A stretch of DNA of 64,000 nt from Porphyromonas canoris (GTDB lineage: Bacteria; Bacteroidota; Bacteroidia; Bacteroidales; Porphyromonadaceae), in NCBI RefSeq assembly GCF_000769115.1, contig NZ_JQZV01000013.1, forward strand, positions 684,832-748,831. Direction: 5' to 3'. How positions within the stretch are numbered: position 1 is the stretch's first letter; the number at the start of each line of letters is the position of its first letter. The notes beneath the pieces are model-generated. The model did no database searches, was not told where the DNA came from, and worked only from the letters and a program-made list of their open reading frames with translations. This document shows, in pieces, positions 34,404 through 43,368 of the stretch. The position numbers were made by a program, and so were the translations under genes.

Positions 34404-35336
34404 TTAGCCGAGGCTTTTGGTCATTTGGTCGATGACACGGCGCTTCTGGTCTAGGTTGGGGTGTACATATAGGTTGAGCGTTGTGCTGATATTGGCATGA
34501 CCAAGCAAAGCACTCACCGTCTTGTAGTCGCAGCCGCTCTCTATACAGCGAGTGGCGAAGCTATGCCTTAGCCCGTGAAACTTGAGCTGTGGCATATCCA
34601 GCTCTTGCATTAAGGCTCTATAATACATTCTATAGGTGCGTGGCTCTGTGGGTTTGCCCTCGTTCGTTAGGACATAATAGTCGGTATTGACGATTTTGCT
34701 TAGGGGCTTAATGATGGCTTTGAGATCTCGGCTCAGAGGTATCTCGCGCATTGAGTTGCTTGTTTTTGGGGTACTCTCTACGATCTCGGTGTATCGTGTA
34801 CCATCGGGGCGTAGCATATAGATACGCTGGAGCGAACGGCTTACTCGAATCACCCCTTCTATCAAATCAATATCCGACCATTTGAGGGCACAAATCTCCC
34901 CGATGCGCATTCCTGTGCTGAGACATATCAGAATGCCCAGATTACGAAAAGTAAAATGTTCACGCACATATTGCATAATCTTACGTTGATGTACACGAGG
35001 CAAGACTTCAATACGAGGAGCAATACACGCCGTAGGATATTTCAGTTCCATTTCTACATACTGCCAACCATAGTACTTGATGGCATGGCGGAGTATCATT
35101 TTGAGAAGGATAATCAAATCTTTCGTTGTCTTAAGGCTTAGTCCCTGTTGTAGCTTTTCTAAGATGAATCCCTGTATCTGCTCTTCTGTCACGGCTCGAT
35201 GTTCACGAAACATGGGCAGTAGATGTTTCTCGATTTGCAATGCATAGATAGAGTATGTACCTCGCTTTACAAACTGTTCTTTATTCGCCAACCACTCACG
35301 AGCCACTTCGGCGAATGTGCTTGCTTTCTGATTCAT
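34404..35336 (-). CDS. Tyrosine recombinase adjacent to invertible hsdS locus
   Basis: A 310-residue recombinase with a full set of catalytic residues: box I TGMRIGEICAL, box II HGLRHSFAT, LLGHANI and the nucleophile in TTLNLYVHP. It has a short SAM-like N-terminal domain and no arm-binding domain. It lies about 90 bases left of the first inverted repeat of the hsdS cassette and is transcribed away from it. This is the usual arrangement of a DNA invertase for type I specificity genes in Bacteroidales. Confidence 0.9.
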   Translation of the reverse strand: MNQKASTFAEVAREWLANKEQFVKRGTYSIYALQIEKHLLPMFREHRAVTEEQIQGFILEKLQQGLSLKTTKDLIILLKMILRHAIKYYGWQYVEMELKYPTACIAPRIEVLPRVHQRKIMQYVREHFTFRNLGILICLSTGMRIGEICALKWSDIDLIEGVIRVSRSLQRIYMLRPDGTRYTEIVESTPKTSNSMREIPLSRDLKAIIKPLSKIVNTDYYVLTNEGKPTEPRTYRMYYRALMQELDMPQLKFHGLRHSFATRCIESGCDYKTVSALLGHANISTTLNLYVHPNLDQKRRVIDQMTKSLG

Positions 35337-35428
35337 AATGTCATTTTAAGGATTAATGAAACAAACAATGCCTCAAAATAACCCTTATATATCTAAATCC
35401 CTTAGGATTTAATGAATAACAAACAAAT

Positions 35429-35449
35429 TGTCCCCCTTTGCGCTTCCCC
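35429..35449 (+). repeat. Inverted repeat 1, left copy (hsdS invertible region)
   Basis: These 21 bases, beginning TGTCCCCCTTTGCG, are exactly repeated in inverse orientation at 38347-38367, inside the start of the expressed hsdS gene. They encode the CPPLRFP stretch before the first target recognition domain. Confidence 0.9.
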
Positions 35450-36004
35450 GACTTCAACGACGACTGGACGCAGTGCTGTATTTCTGATTATGGAGATATA
35501 GTTACAGGCTCGACTCCTTCAACATCAGACCCTGAGAATTATCAAGAGAATGGATTCCTTTGGGCTTCTCCAGCCGATATAAATGAATCCAAGTTCATCG
35601 AAGCAACTAAGACAACACTATCGTTAAAGGGATTCAATTCTACGAGAAAGCTTCCGCCCTACACAGTCTTAGTAGTTTGTATAGGATCGACAATTGGTAA
35701 AATGGCTATGTCTAAAACGGTAATGGCTACAAATCAACAAATAAACTCAATTGTCGTGTGTGAGAAGTATTCTCCTGAGTTTGTTTATTATGCGATTGAT
35801 AGCAGATTCCCTCAATATCTCACATCTGTCGCAGTCCAAGCAGTCCCCATTATATCAAAATCCACTTTTGGAGCATTAGAAAGTTGTGCTCCCTCCCTCA
35901 CCGAGCAAAAGAAGATAGCGGACTTTCTGAGCTTGATTGACGAGCGGATTCAGTCGTGTAGCGAAACAATTAAGGAGCTAAAGACTCAGAAAGCTGGTCT
36001 ACTC

Positions 36005-36044
36005 AATCAGCTATTCAGCCAAAAGCTCCGATTTCCCGACTTCA
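36005..36044 (+). repeat. Inverted repeat 2, left copy
   Basis: Forty bases are identical to the reverse complement of 37737-37776; similarity extends leftward to 35958. They encode the central spacer and the start of the second recognition domain (NQLFSQKLRFPDF). Confidence 0.9.
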
Positions 36045-36447
36045 CAGACGAATGGACGCAGACAACACTCGGCGAGATACTTGACTATGAACAACCAACG
36101 TTCTATATAGTCAATAATACAGACTACTCAAATGATAGCAGTCTTATTCCCGTCTTAACAGCTAACAAGTCTTTTGTGCTTGGTTATGTAAACGAAGAAA
36201 ATATATATGATAAAGGAGAATGTATTATCCTCGATGATTTTACTTTAGATATAAAGTTCGTTGATTTCCCATTTAAGATAAAATCATCAGCAATTAAGAT
36301 ATTAACGGCAAAGAAAGGTGTTAATATCAAGATTATATATAACTATCTGTTATTTATGAATCTTAGAGGACAGGAGAAGGATCATAAGCGACATTATATC
36401 TCAGAGGTTCAGCCATTATCTATTTCTCTACCCACTCTAGAGGAGCA

Positions 36448-36562
36448 GAAGAAGATAGCGGACTTTCTGAGTTTGATTGACGAGCGAATAGAGGTAGAAG
36501 AGCAACTACTTAAGAAGTACGAAGAGCAAAAGAAGTATTTGCTCCGACAAATGTTCGTCTAG
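36448..36562 (+). repeat. Inverted repeat 3, left copy
   Basis: About 115 bases match the reverse complement of 37171-37285, with identical blocks of 29 and 32 bases. They encode the C-terminal conserved helix of HsdS. Inversion at this pair would exchange only the 3' ends and the gene between. Confidence 0.88.
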
Positions 36563-36579
36563 TCAAACACTTAAACACC

Positions 36580-37023
36580 ATGGTTATAGATTTTCGCCCC
36601 GAACTAATGCGCAGAAGCGTTTCTTATTGTCTTCGTAGTGATTGCCCAATCGCATCGACTTGCCTCCGTTATCTAGCTTATGCGCACTCTGAGCCTTTTC
36701 AGACACACAGCTTTGTAGACCCTCGCACACAGCCCACCGAACAAGGTTGCGCCCAGTATGTAAGCAATGAGATACAGCGTATGGCACGAGGGTTCAAACG
36801 TGCCATGGGCTTCGTACAACATCGAAGTATTGCGCATTTTCGGGCTAGGATTTGTTACGAACTAGGTTGTGGTCGTAGTCATTTCTATCGCTATGCTTCG
36901 GGCGAATATCTACTAACGAAAGAGCAACAAGAGCAGGTTATCGAGGTATTTACAGAGTTTGAAGTAACTCCAAGGGAAGGTGTTTTTGATTCTTATGAAG
37001 AGTCTTACAAAGTTTCTTATTAG
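36580..37023 (+). CDS. Small conserved Bacteroidales protein inside the invertible region (possibly DUF6078)
   Basis: A 147-residue protein with a Cys motif near the N-terminus (YCLRSDCPIASTCLRYLAY), a central region QYVSNEIQRMARGFKRAMG, and a C-terminal helix-turn-helix-like segment (CYELGCGRSHFYRYASGEY). The pattern resembles DUF6078 proteins of Bacteroidales; the match is from memory and moderate. It follows the silent hsdS by 17 bases and lies between inverted repeats 3, so its orientation changes with inversion. The function is unknown. Confidence 0.6.
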   Translation: MVIDFRPELMRRSVSYCLRSDCPIASTCLRYLAYAHSEPFQTHSFVDPRTQPTEQGCAQYVSNEIQRMARGFKRAMGFVQHRSIAHFRARICYELGCGRSHFYRYASGEYLLTKEQQEQVIEVFTEFEVTPREGVFDSYEESYKVSY

Positions 37024-37057
37024 AGGTTTCTTTCTATATATCCTTATAATCTTTCCG

Positions 37058-37139
37058 TCCCATCAGCGTGGGACTGTATTCTCATCGTTGTGGGATTGTA
37101 TTCCCATCATTATGGGAACGCAGTCCCACAACGATGGGA
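37058..37139. repeat. Four 16-bp palindromes at exact 22-bp period
   Basis: Units begin at 37058, 37080, 37102 and 37124. Each has the form TCCCA-N6-TGGGA or a close variant and they are separated by six-base spacers (CTGTAT, TTGTAT, ACGCAG). The second and fourth units are near reverse complements, so a larger hairpin is also possible. The array lies between the convergent DUF6078-like and hsdS genes and could end transcription from both sides. Confidence 0.85.
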
Positions 37140-37170
37140 TTATTGTTTATTAAGGTATTTGGTTAGGGAA

Positions 37171-37285
37171 CTAGACGAACATCTTACGAAGTAGATACTT
37201 CTTTTGCTCTTCATACTTCTTAAGTAGTTGCTCTTCTACCTCTATCCGCTCGTCAATCAAACTCAGAAAGTCCGCAATCTTCTTT
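37171..37285 (-). repeat. Inverted repeat 3, right copy
   Basis: Inverse partner of 36448-36562; it is the 3' end of the expressed hsdS. Confidence 0.88.
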
Positions 37286-38394
37286 TGCTCGGCAAGGGAG
37301 GGATATTGATTACGCATTCTTTCAAACTCTCTTTTACTTAAAATAGGAACAACTTGTGTAGCTGACAGCCTACTATAGGCTAAAGATTTATTCAAAATCG
37401 CATAGTATACATATTCTGAATTTACTTTAGATTGATTTGGTATAATTGCATTGATTTGTTGATTAGTAGACATTTCTGTGACAGCAACACCAACTTTCCC
37501 TATGATACCGATACATGAAACTAGGACGCTACCTAAAGGTAAACTGCGTGTTAAAGAAAAGCCTTTCGAGGAAAGCATCGTCTTCGTTTTTCTTATGTAT
37601 TTAGTTTGTCCCAAGTCCGAGGGAGATGCCCATAAATAATCAGAGGCATCATAATTGCAACTATCTGAAGTAGGTGGTGTAGATCCTGTAACAACTTGCC
37701 CAAAGTCTGATACAAAACATTGCGTCCATTCGTCGTTGAAGTCGGGAAATCGGAGCTTTTGGCTGAATAGCTGATTCAGTAGACCCGCTTTCTGAGTCTT
37801 AAGCTCCTTAATTGTTTCGCTAAGGTTGGCTATGTGTTCGTCAATCAAGCGAAAAAAACACACAATCTTAGATTGCTCTTTGAGTGTAGGATGTGCTACA
37901 CTTAGATTGCCGATTATATCTGAACTTAAATTTTGTTGTTTAGTGCCTTGTGCATACTTAAGCCCAATGTAATTCCCAAACCTCTGATACCATGAATATA
38001 GATATTCATTCATTACTCCTACCTTAGGAATAAATGCCATGCAAGCTTGGCTGATTGTTCCTGATGTTCCTATTATCGCACAATTACCTCTAACACCGCT
38101 AGCCTCTAGCCCATATATAGCGATTACAAGTGTATTAGGAGGTAAAATCTTTAATCCAACACTTTCAACTGCTTGTTGAGAGATTTTTTCATTACTCATA
38201 TGGAGATACCTATCTTTTAATTCTCCACTAGAGAACCAGTTTATATCTCCATTAAAATAGGCTTCATTCGTGCGATCTGGGGTGTTCCCAGAATATAATT
38301 CACACATTCCTTTCAAAGGAACGATTTGCCAATCGTCACTAAACTGGGGGAAGCGCAAAGGGGGACACTTGGGGATTTTATTAATCGTTGCCAT
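37171..38394 (-). CDS. hsdS: Type I restriction-modification specificity subunit HsdS (expressed copy)
   Basis: A 407-residue HsdS with a proper ATG (MATINKIPKCPPLRFPQF). The two recognition domains lie at about 15-185 and 225-370, separated by the conserved coiled-coil spacer (TIKELKTQKAGLLNQLFSQKL) and closed by a second one (EEQLLKKYEEQKKYLL). It is the last gene of the leftward hsdR-hsdM-fic-hsdS run, starting three bases after fic ends. Its second recognition domain is similar to the first domain of the silent copy, which suggests domains have moved between positions. It sets the DNA target of the methylase and nuclease. Confidence 0.93.
   Translation of the reverse strand: MATINKIPKCPPLRFPQFSDDWQIVPLKGMCELYSGNTPDRTNEAYFNGDINWFSSGELKDRYLHMSNEKISQQAVESVGLKILPPNTLVIAIYGLEASGVRGNCAIIGTSGTISQACMAFIPKVGVMNEYLYSWYQRFGNYIGLKYAQGTKQQNLSSDIIGNLSVAHPTLKEQSKIVCFFRLIDEHIANLSETIKELKTQKAGLLNQLFSQKLRFPDFNDEWTQCFVSDFGQVVTGSTPPTSDSCNYDASDYLWASPSDLGQTKYIRKTKTMLSSKGFSLTRSLPLGSVLVSCIGIIGKVGVAVTEMSTNQQINAIIPNQSKVNSEYVYYAILNKSLAYSRLSATQVVPILSKREFERMRNQYPSLAEQKKIADFLSLIDERIEVEEQLLKKYEEQKKYLLRKMFV
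37737..37776 (-). repeat. Inverted repeat 2, right copy
   Basis: Inverse partner (40 identical bases) of 36005-36044, in the centre of the expressed hsdS. Crossover here would swap the first recognition domain. Confidence 0.9.
38347..38367 (-). repeat. Inverted repeat 1, right copy
   Basis: Inverse partner of 35429-35449, located 28-48 bases inside the expressed hsdS. Crossover here would replace the whole specificity gene behind the fixed start codon. Confidence 0.9.
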
Positions 38395-38397
38395 AGT

Positions 38398-38949
38398 CTA
38401 CTGTCTTTTATAGCCCTCGTAATAGTAGGACTGCTCAATACCTTTGAATATCATCTCTCTATCGTCTACCTTATCAGTGAGTGCTGGCTGTAGGAGTACT
38501 CTCAGCTCTAAGTCATTGATTGGGCTACGCTCCATAGCTTGTAGGTAGAGATCCTTATCTACCTGAGACCAATCAACTACTCGTCCAAGTCTATGCTTGA
38601 GGATCATATCCAGCCAAATGCGTGTAGCTCGCCCATTCGCCTCCATAAAGGGATGTGCGATATTCATCTCGACATATTTGGCAATAATCTGCTCAAATGT
38701 TTGCTCGGGCATCTGCTCGATAACTGGCAGAATAGCCTCGAGGTACATACAATTAGCAAATCGAAAACCTCCTTTGGCGATATTGAGTGTACGCAGTTTG
38801 CCTGCGAAGTCGTATAGCCCAGCGAATAGAGCGTGGTGTATCTGAGAAAGTCCCCGAAAGGTACCGACCTCGATTCGCTCGATTGCTCCCGAACGGAATA
38901 GTTCAAAGGCTCGCTCAAGGCTCAGGGCATCTATTTGGTTCGTCGTCAT
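38398..38949 (-). CDS. Fic-domain protein within the type I restriction operon
   Basis: A 183-residue single-domain Fic protein. The active-site motif reads [12 protein letters not shown] (His99), with Ala replacing the first Gly of HPFxxGNGRxxR. The flap region [11 protein letters not shown] is present. Fic proteins usually transfer AMP from ATP to target proteins. No adjacent antitoxin with an inhibitory motif is seen, nor an obvious S/TxxxE[G/N] motif within it. It lies six bases after hsdM and three before hsdS, so it is co-expressed with the restriction system and may regulate it. Confidence 0.88.
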   Translation of the reverse strand: MTTNQIDALSLERAFELFRSGAIERIEVGTFRGLSQIHHALFAGLYDFAGKLRTLNIAKGGFRFANCMYLEAILPVIEQMPEQTFEQIIAKYVEMNIAHPFMEANGRATRIWLDMILKHRLGRVVDWSQVDKDLYLQAMERSPINDLELRVLLQPALTDKVDDREMIFKGIEQSYYYEGYKRQ

Positions 38950-38954
38950 AGTCT

Positions 38955-40502
38955 TTACTGGATTAGTCCGAGTTCGCGCAGATATACATTGATTTGGCTA
39001 TCGAGCTCTGCACGGCGAGCCTCTAAGGTCTTAATCTCGGACATGACGGCTTGTATGTCAATCTCTTCTTCTTCCTCAAAAGTATCAACATAGCGAGGTA
39101 TATTGAGGTTGTAGTCATTTGCACGGATTTCGTCCAAGGTTACAGCATGGCTATAACGCTCTATTTCAGTTCGGGTGCGGTAGGTTTCAACTATTTTGGC
39201 GATGTGTTCGGGAGCAAGTTTGTTCTGTGCCTTGACCTTGTCAAACTCTCGGCTTGCATCAATGAATAAAATAGCATCGTTCTCCTGACGACACTTGCGC
39301 ATGACAAGAATGCAAGTCGGGATACCTGTTCCGTAGAAAAGGTTTGCAGGTAAGCCAATGACAGCATCAATCCAGTTTCGTGTCTCGATGAGATACTTAC
39401 GAATAACGCCCTCGGCAGCACCACGGAATAGCACGCCGTGCGGAGCTACGCACGCCATAGTACCTCCATCATTGAGGTGATGGAGCATGTGTAGAATGAA
39501 GGCATAATCAGCCTTGGACGATGGTGCAAGTTTGCCAGCCTTATTAAATCGCTCGTCCTTGAGAAACAAGCTATCAGCCGACCACTTAGCCGAAAAAGGA
39601 GGATTCGCTACGATGGCATCGAACTGCTCCTCTCCAAAAAGGTCGTCCTCTAGCGTATCGCCCTGCATAATCGAGAAGCGATTAAAACGAACATTATGCA
39701 GGAGCATATTCATTCGGGCGAGGTTGTAGGTCTTGGGGTTCTTCTCTTGCCCATAGATACGCACATCACCGATACCAGCGAGCTTGGCTACCTGTAGGAG
39801 TAGTGAGCCAGAACCACAAGTAGGGTCGTAAACATGCTTGAGGTGTGGGCTATGTACAGTTACTATTTGCGCCAAGATATTCGACACCTCTTGGGGCGTG
39901 TAGAATTCGCCTGCTTTCTTCCCTGCTCCTGCGGCAAACTCGCCAATCATATACTCGTAGGCATCGCCGAGGACATCAATCTCTGCGTCCTCGATGCGGA
40001 AATCAATATCTCGAAGAGCAAGGAGAAGCTTAGAGATAAGTCTATTCTTCTCGTCTACGGTCTTTCCGAGGTTCTGCGAGGTTAGGTCTACATCATCGAA
40101 GAGATTCTGAAAGTCATCTTTGCTCTCCGCACCTAGTGTAGAGTCTTCAATATGGTCGAACGCACGGCCTAAGTCCTCAATGATAAATTCGCCCCGACCA
40201 GCTCGCTCGGCAATAGAGGAGAATAGGAATTGAGGCTCTATGAAGTAGCCAATCTGGGTAATAGCTTCTTCTTTCAATCCAGCCTTTAGATCCTCTTGGT
40301 TCGAGTTCCAAGCCTCGGCAAAAGTGATATTATCTTCTGATAGTTCGCCAGCCAAAAAGAGTTCGATACGCTCAGAGAGATATTTGTAGAAGATAAGCCC
40401 TAGAGAGTAATTCATAAACTGGGCAGCATCCATACTGCCTCTCATATCATTTGCCATTGCCCAGAGCTGAGCCTTGAGTATGCGCTTCTGTTCTTCGCTC
40501 AT
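38955..40502 (-). CDS. hsdM: Type I restriction-modification DNA methyltransferase subunit HsdM
   Basis: A 515-residue N6-adenine methyltransferase. The N-terminal helical domain (about 1-160) is followed by motif [15 protein letters not shown] (from D226) and motif IV NPPF (from N300). It methylates the target chosen by HsdS and forms the M2S core of the enzyme. The hsdR gene ends 15 bases upstream, so the genes form one leftward operon. Confidence 0.96.
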   Translation of the reverse strand: MSEEQKRILKAQLWAMANDMRGSMDAAQFMNYSLGLIFYKYLSERIELFLAGELSEDNITFAEAWNSNQEDLKAGLKEEAITQIGYFIEPQFLFSSIAERAGRGEFIIEDLGRAFDHIEDSTLGAESKDDFQNLFDDVDLTSQNLGKTVDEKNRLISKLLLALRDIDFRIEDAEIDVLGDAYEYMIGEFAAGAGKKAGEFYTPQEVSNILAQIVTVHSPHLKHVYDPTCGSGSLLLQVAKLAGIGDVRIYGQEKNPKTYNLARMNMLLHNVRFNRFSIMQGDTLEDDLFGEEQFDAIVANPPFSAKWSADSLFLKDERFNKAGKLAPSSKADYAFILHMLHHLNDGGTMACVAPHGVLFRGAAEGVIRKYLIETRNWIDAVIGLPANLFYGTGIPTCILVMRKCRQENDAILFIDASREFDKVKAQNKLAPEHIAKIVETYRTRTEIERYSHAVTLDEIRANDYNLNIPRYVDTFEEEEEIDIQAVMSEIKTLEARRAELDSQINVYLRELGLIQ

Positions 40503-40517
40503 TGTCTTATATCGGTG

Positions 40518-43289
40518 TTACTTTAGGTTGAATAGGGAGATAATATCTTTTAGGCGTGAGAGAATCCTATTCTTCTTCTCCCTACGCTCCATAAATCTTA
40601 CTTTTAGCTCTGCAACAGCTTGAGTAATCAACTCGTCTTGCAGTATGTCTAGATAATCATACTTCTCTATAAAAGTATCGAGTAGCTCACTACTAACAGA
40701 CTCCTCCTCAGCTAAGCTATGCACAGCCTCTGTACGCTTGCGCAGAAAAAACGCATCTAAGTCCTCTCCTATCTGCGAGGGGTCGAAGTCATCAGAGGAG
40801 TCGATAGTGGAAGCAATAAACTCGTCTATAAGCTCTCGCTTGGGGCGTAGTACAGGGTCTTGCTCTACAACCTCCAAGATGGCACGACGCTTCTCTGGGT
40901 AACTGTCCTCCTGTGGTCTTAGCGTCCTCAAGAGCTCGATGATGTAATGGACATTGATCAGGTCTCGGCGTAGGAGCTCCAGCTCAAAGTCTACATCGCC
41001 AAGGACACTCGTCGGGGTATCAGTAGGCGTGTGCGGCACTATCGAATTGGCTAAATCGAGATAAACGCTCTTGCAGTCTGCTACTCGTTGAGGGCTGAGC
41101 GGAAGCTCTTCCTCCTGATGCTCATTGTAAGCCTGCATCTGAGTAAGCAAGCGGAGCAAACGGCGAAACATCATGACAAAAAGATGCTTCTCCTCTTCGT
41201 CTCGGAAGTCGCTTATAGAGCGAATATGCCCAAATCTATCGGTAAAAGCCTTAGCCTGCTCCTCAAACTCCTCTAGCAAGACCGTGTAAGGCTTCATCTT
41301 GACATACTCCAGGGCATTCTCATCGCTATACATCAGGATAGCTTCGTCGACTTCTTCCGCCAAATTGCGGAAGCAAACGATTTTGCCGAACTTCTTCTTC
41401 TCATTCAGTATTCGATTGGTACGAGAGAAGGCTTGGATTAGACCATGATACTTGAGGTTCTTATCAACATAGAGAGTGTTGAGAGTCTTGGCATCAAAGC
41501 CCGTGAGGAACATATCAGACACGATAAGTAGATCAATCTGCCGAGAGCGCACTCGCTCGGCTACATCGTCGTAGTATTCGGCAAAGGTATCGATAGCGAA
41601 GTTCGTCCCAAACATTCCGTTATAGTCCTGCATGATATGCTCCAGCTTGTCGCGCGTGGTCTCACTATCCGCAAAACCTTTATCCTGCCCAGTGTACTCG
41701 TCCTCTGTGTCGGGATTGGCAACATAGGTGAAGATGGTCGCAATCTTGAGCTTCGTCCCGAGTCGCTTGAAGGTGTCATAATACTTCAATAGTAGGGGAA
41801 TGCCTCCTGTGGCAAGCATTGCGTTGAAGTCCTTGCCATAGGTGCTAGTATTGTAATTGTCTATGATGAACTGTGCATTCTTTTCTACTCTGGCATCAGA
41901 CTCCAAAAGCTCACGAGTGTCTATGCGCCTTATCTCTGAGCCGTCCTCAGTCTTGCGCGTCCAAGAGCCATAATACTCCACCAAGAAGCCGAGTACATTC
42001 TCGTCTGCAATAGCATCTTTAATCATGTAGGTATGCAGACGCTTGCCGAAGATATCCGCCGTAGTGCGCTTGTCATTGGCATTCTGAGAGAAAATAGGTG
42101 TGCCCGTGAATCCGAAGTAACGCACACGAGAGAAAAAGCCCGTAATGTTGCGGTGCATGTCGCCAAACTGTGAGCGATGGCATTCGTCGAAGATGAGAAT
42201 GATATTCTTGTCCTTGACACTCTCCAGCTCCTTGCGGTGCCTATCTGTACAGACTGCTTTGTTGAGCTTCTGAATGGTAGTAATGATGCGCTTATTAGTA
42301 GAGGTTGTCAGCTCTTTGACCAGCGTGCGCGTATCCTCTATATCCTTAACGCAGTCTGGACTAAAGGCATTGTACTCTTTCTTGGTCTGTGCATCCAGGT
42401 CGTGGCGGTCTACTACGAAGAGTACCTTATCTACCTCGGCAAGCTCTGCGATAAGCTCTGCCGCCTTAAATGAAGTCAGAGTCTTGCCCGAACCAGTCGT
42501 GTGCCAGATATATCCATTGTGGTTGGTATTCTCTACTTGCGAGAGAATCTCCTCTACGGCATAATATTGATAGGGGCGAAGCACCATAAGCACCTCATCA
42601 CTCTGATGTAGGACTATGTATTTGGCGAGAATCTTACCTAGTACACATCGCTCTAGAAAGTGATGTGCAAAGTGATCTAATCGGTCGGTATGCACATTAG
42701 CCCTGTCCGACCATTGAAAAGTAAACTTGAAGCCCTTATTCGGATTATTCGCAAAATAGCGCGTATGCACGCCATTGCTAATAACAAAAATCTGAATGTA
42801 AGAGAAAAGCCCCGTAAAAGCAGATTTGTGATAGCGTTGAACCTGATTATAAGCCTCTTTGAGCTCTACACCTCGTCGCTTGAGCTCTATCTGTACGAGG
42901 GGCAAGCCATTGACCAAAATCGTCACATCATAGCGGCTGTGTGTCTTGCCGAGGTCGGTGATTTGGTTCGCTACTTGGAACTCATTCTTACACCAATCTC
43001 GCTTATTCAGAAATTCAATATACTTGATCGTGCCGTCCTCTCTCAGAAGCTCGTACTTGTCGCGTAGCTTCTTGGCTTTCTCAAATGTACTGCCACCCTC
43101 TAGATGGATCATGATGCGATTAAACTCTGCATCGGAGAGCTCTACATTGTTGTGCCTGGAGAGTTGCTCACGAAAATTTGTGTGCAACGCCTCTAAATCA
43201 GGAATAACTACTCTCTGATAGTTCATCTTCTCTAGGGTCTCTAAGAGCCCCTTCTCTAATGCAGTTTCGGACTGTACGAGGTTAGCCAT
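40518..43289 (-). CDS. hsdR: Type I restriction endonuclease subunit HsdR
   Basis: A 923-residue restriction and translocation subunit. The nuclease domain carries the PD-(D/E)xK motif as D121 and E135-x-K137 in YDVTILVNGLPLVQIELKRRG. The SF2 motor has Walker A HTTGSGKTLTSF (about 263-274), the DECHRSQFGDMH box, the GFTGTPIF motif and the QAFSRTNR motif VI. The C-terminal helical region binds the core enzyme. It is the first gene of the operon; a TACTTTTG -7 box lies 54 bases upstream on the minus strand (43343-43350). Confidence 0.96.
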   Translation of the reverse strand: MANLVQSETALEKGLLETLEKMNYQRVVIPDLEALHTNFREQLSRHNNVELSDAEFNRIMIHLEGGSTFEKAKKLRDKYELLREDGTIKYIEFLNKRDWCKNEFQVANQITDLGKTHSRYDVTILVNGLPLVQIELKRRGVELKEAYNQVQRYHKSAFTGLFSYIQIFVISNGVHTRYFANNPNKGFKFTFQWSDRANVHTDRLDHFAHHFLERCVLGKILAKYIVLHQSDEVLMVLRPYQYYAVEEILSQVENTNHNGYIWHTTGSGKTLTSFKAAELIAELAEVDKVLFVVDRHDLDAQTKKEYNAFSPDCVKDIEDTRTLVKELTTSTNKRIITTIQKLNKAVCTDRHRKELESVKDKNIILIFDECHRSQFGDMHRNITGFFSRVRYFGFTGTPIFSQNANDKRTTADIFGKRLHTYMIKDAIADENVLGFLVEYYGSWTRKTEDGSEIRRIDTRELLESDARVEKNAQFIIDNYNTSTYGKDFNAMLATGGIPLLLKYYDTFKRLGTKLKIATIFTYVANPDTEDEYTGQDKGFADSETTRDKLEHIMQDYNGMFGTNFAIDTFAEYYDDVAERVRSRQIDLLIVSDMFLTGFDAKTLNTLYVDKNLKYHGLIQAFSRTNRILNEKKKFGKIVCFRNLAEEVDEAILMYSDENALEYVKMKPYTVLLEEFEEQAKAFTDRFGHIRSISDFRDEEEKHLFVMMFRRLLRLLTQMQAYNEHQEEELPLSPQRVADCKSVYLDLANSIVPHTPTDTPTSVLGDVDFELELLRRDLINVHYIIELLRTLRPQEDSYPEKRRAILEVVEQDPVLRPKRELIDEFIASTIDSSDDFDPSQIGEDLDAFFLRKRTEAVHSLAEEESVSSELLDTFIEKYDYLDILQDELITQAVAELKVRFMERREKKNRILSRLKDIISLFNLK

Positions 43290-43342
43290 ATGTTTAAGCT
43301 TAGTAATAGGAGTTTAAATACGCACTAAGTTACTCTCATGTG

Positions 43343-43350
43343 CAAAAGTA
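43343..43350 (-). promoter_or_regulatory. -7 box of the hsdR operon
   Basis: TACTTTTG on the minus strand matches TAnnTTTG and lies 54 bases upstream of the hsdR start. The -33 element is not clear. Confidence 0.45.
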
Positions 43351-43368
43351 ATGCGATTGGGGATAATC

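Larger units (their letters stand above)
35429..36562 (+). pseudogene. Silent hsdS cassette (type I specificity subunit without start codon)
   Basis: About 377 codons of an HsdS protein are open, but the frame runs from a TAA at 35417 straight into CPPLRFPDFNDDW with no ATG or ribosome site. It has two target recognition domains separated by a conserved helical spacer (EQKKIADFLSLIDERI, TIKELKTQKAGLLNQLFSQKL) and ends with the same helix (EQLLKKYEEQKKYLL). The inverse-oriented expressed gene at 37171-38394 carries the start. This is therefore a stored specificity cassette, exchangeable by inversion, not a decayed gene. Confidence 0.85.

Noticed and set aside
35429-36562. Second independently expressed hsdS
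   Set aside because: No start codon or ribosome site precedes the conserved CPPLRFP stretch in this orientation; a stop lies 12 bases upstream.
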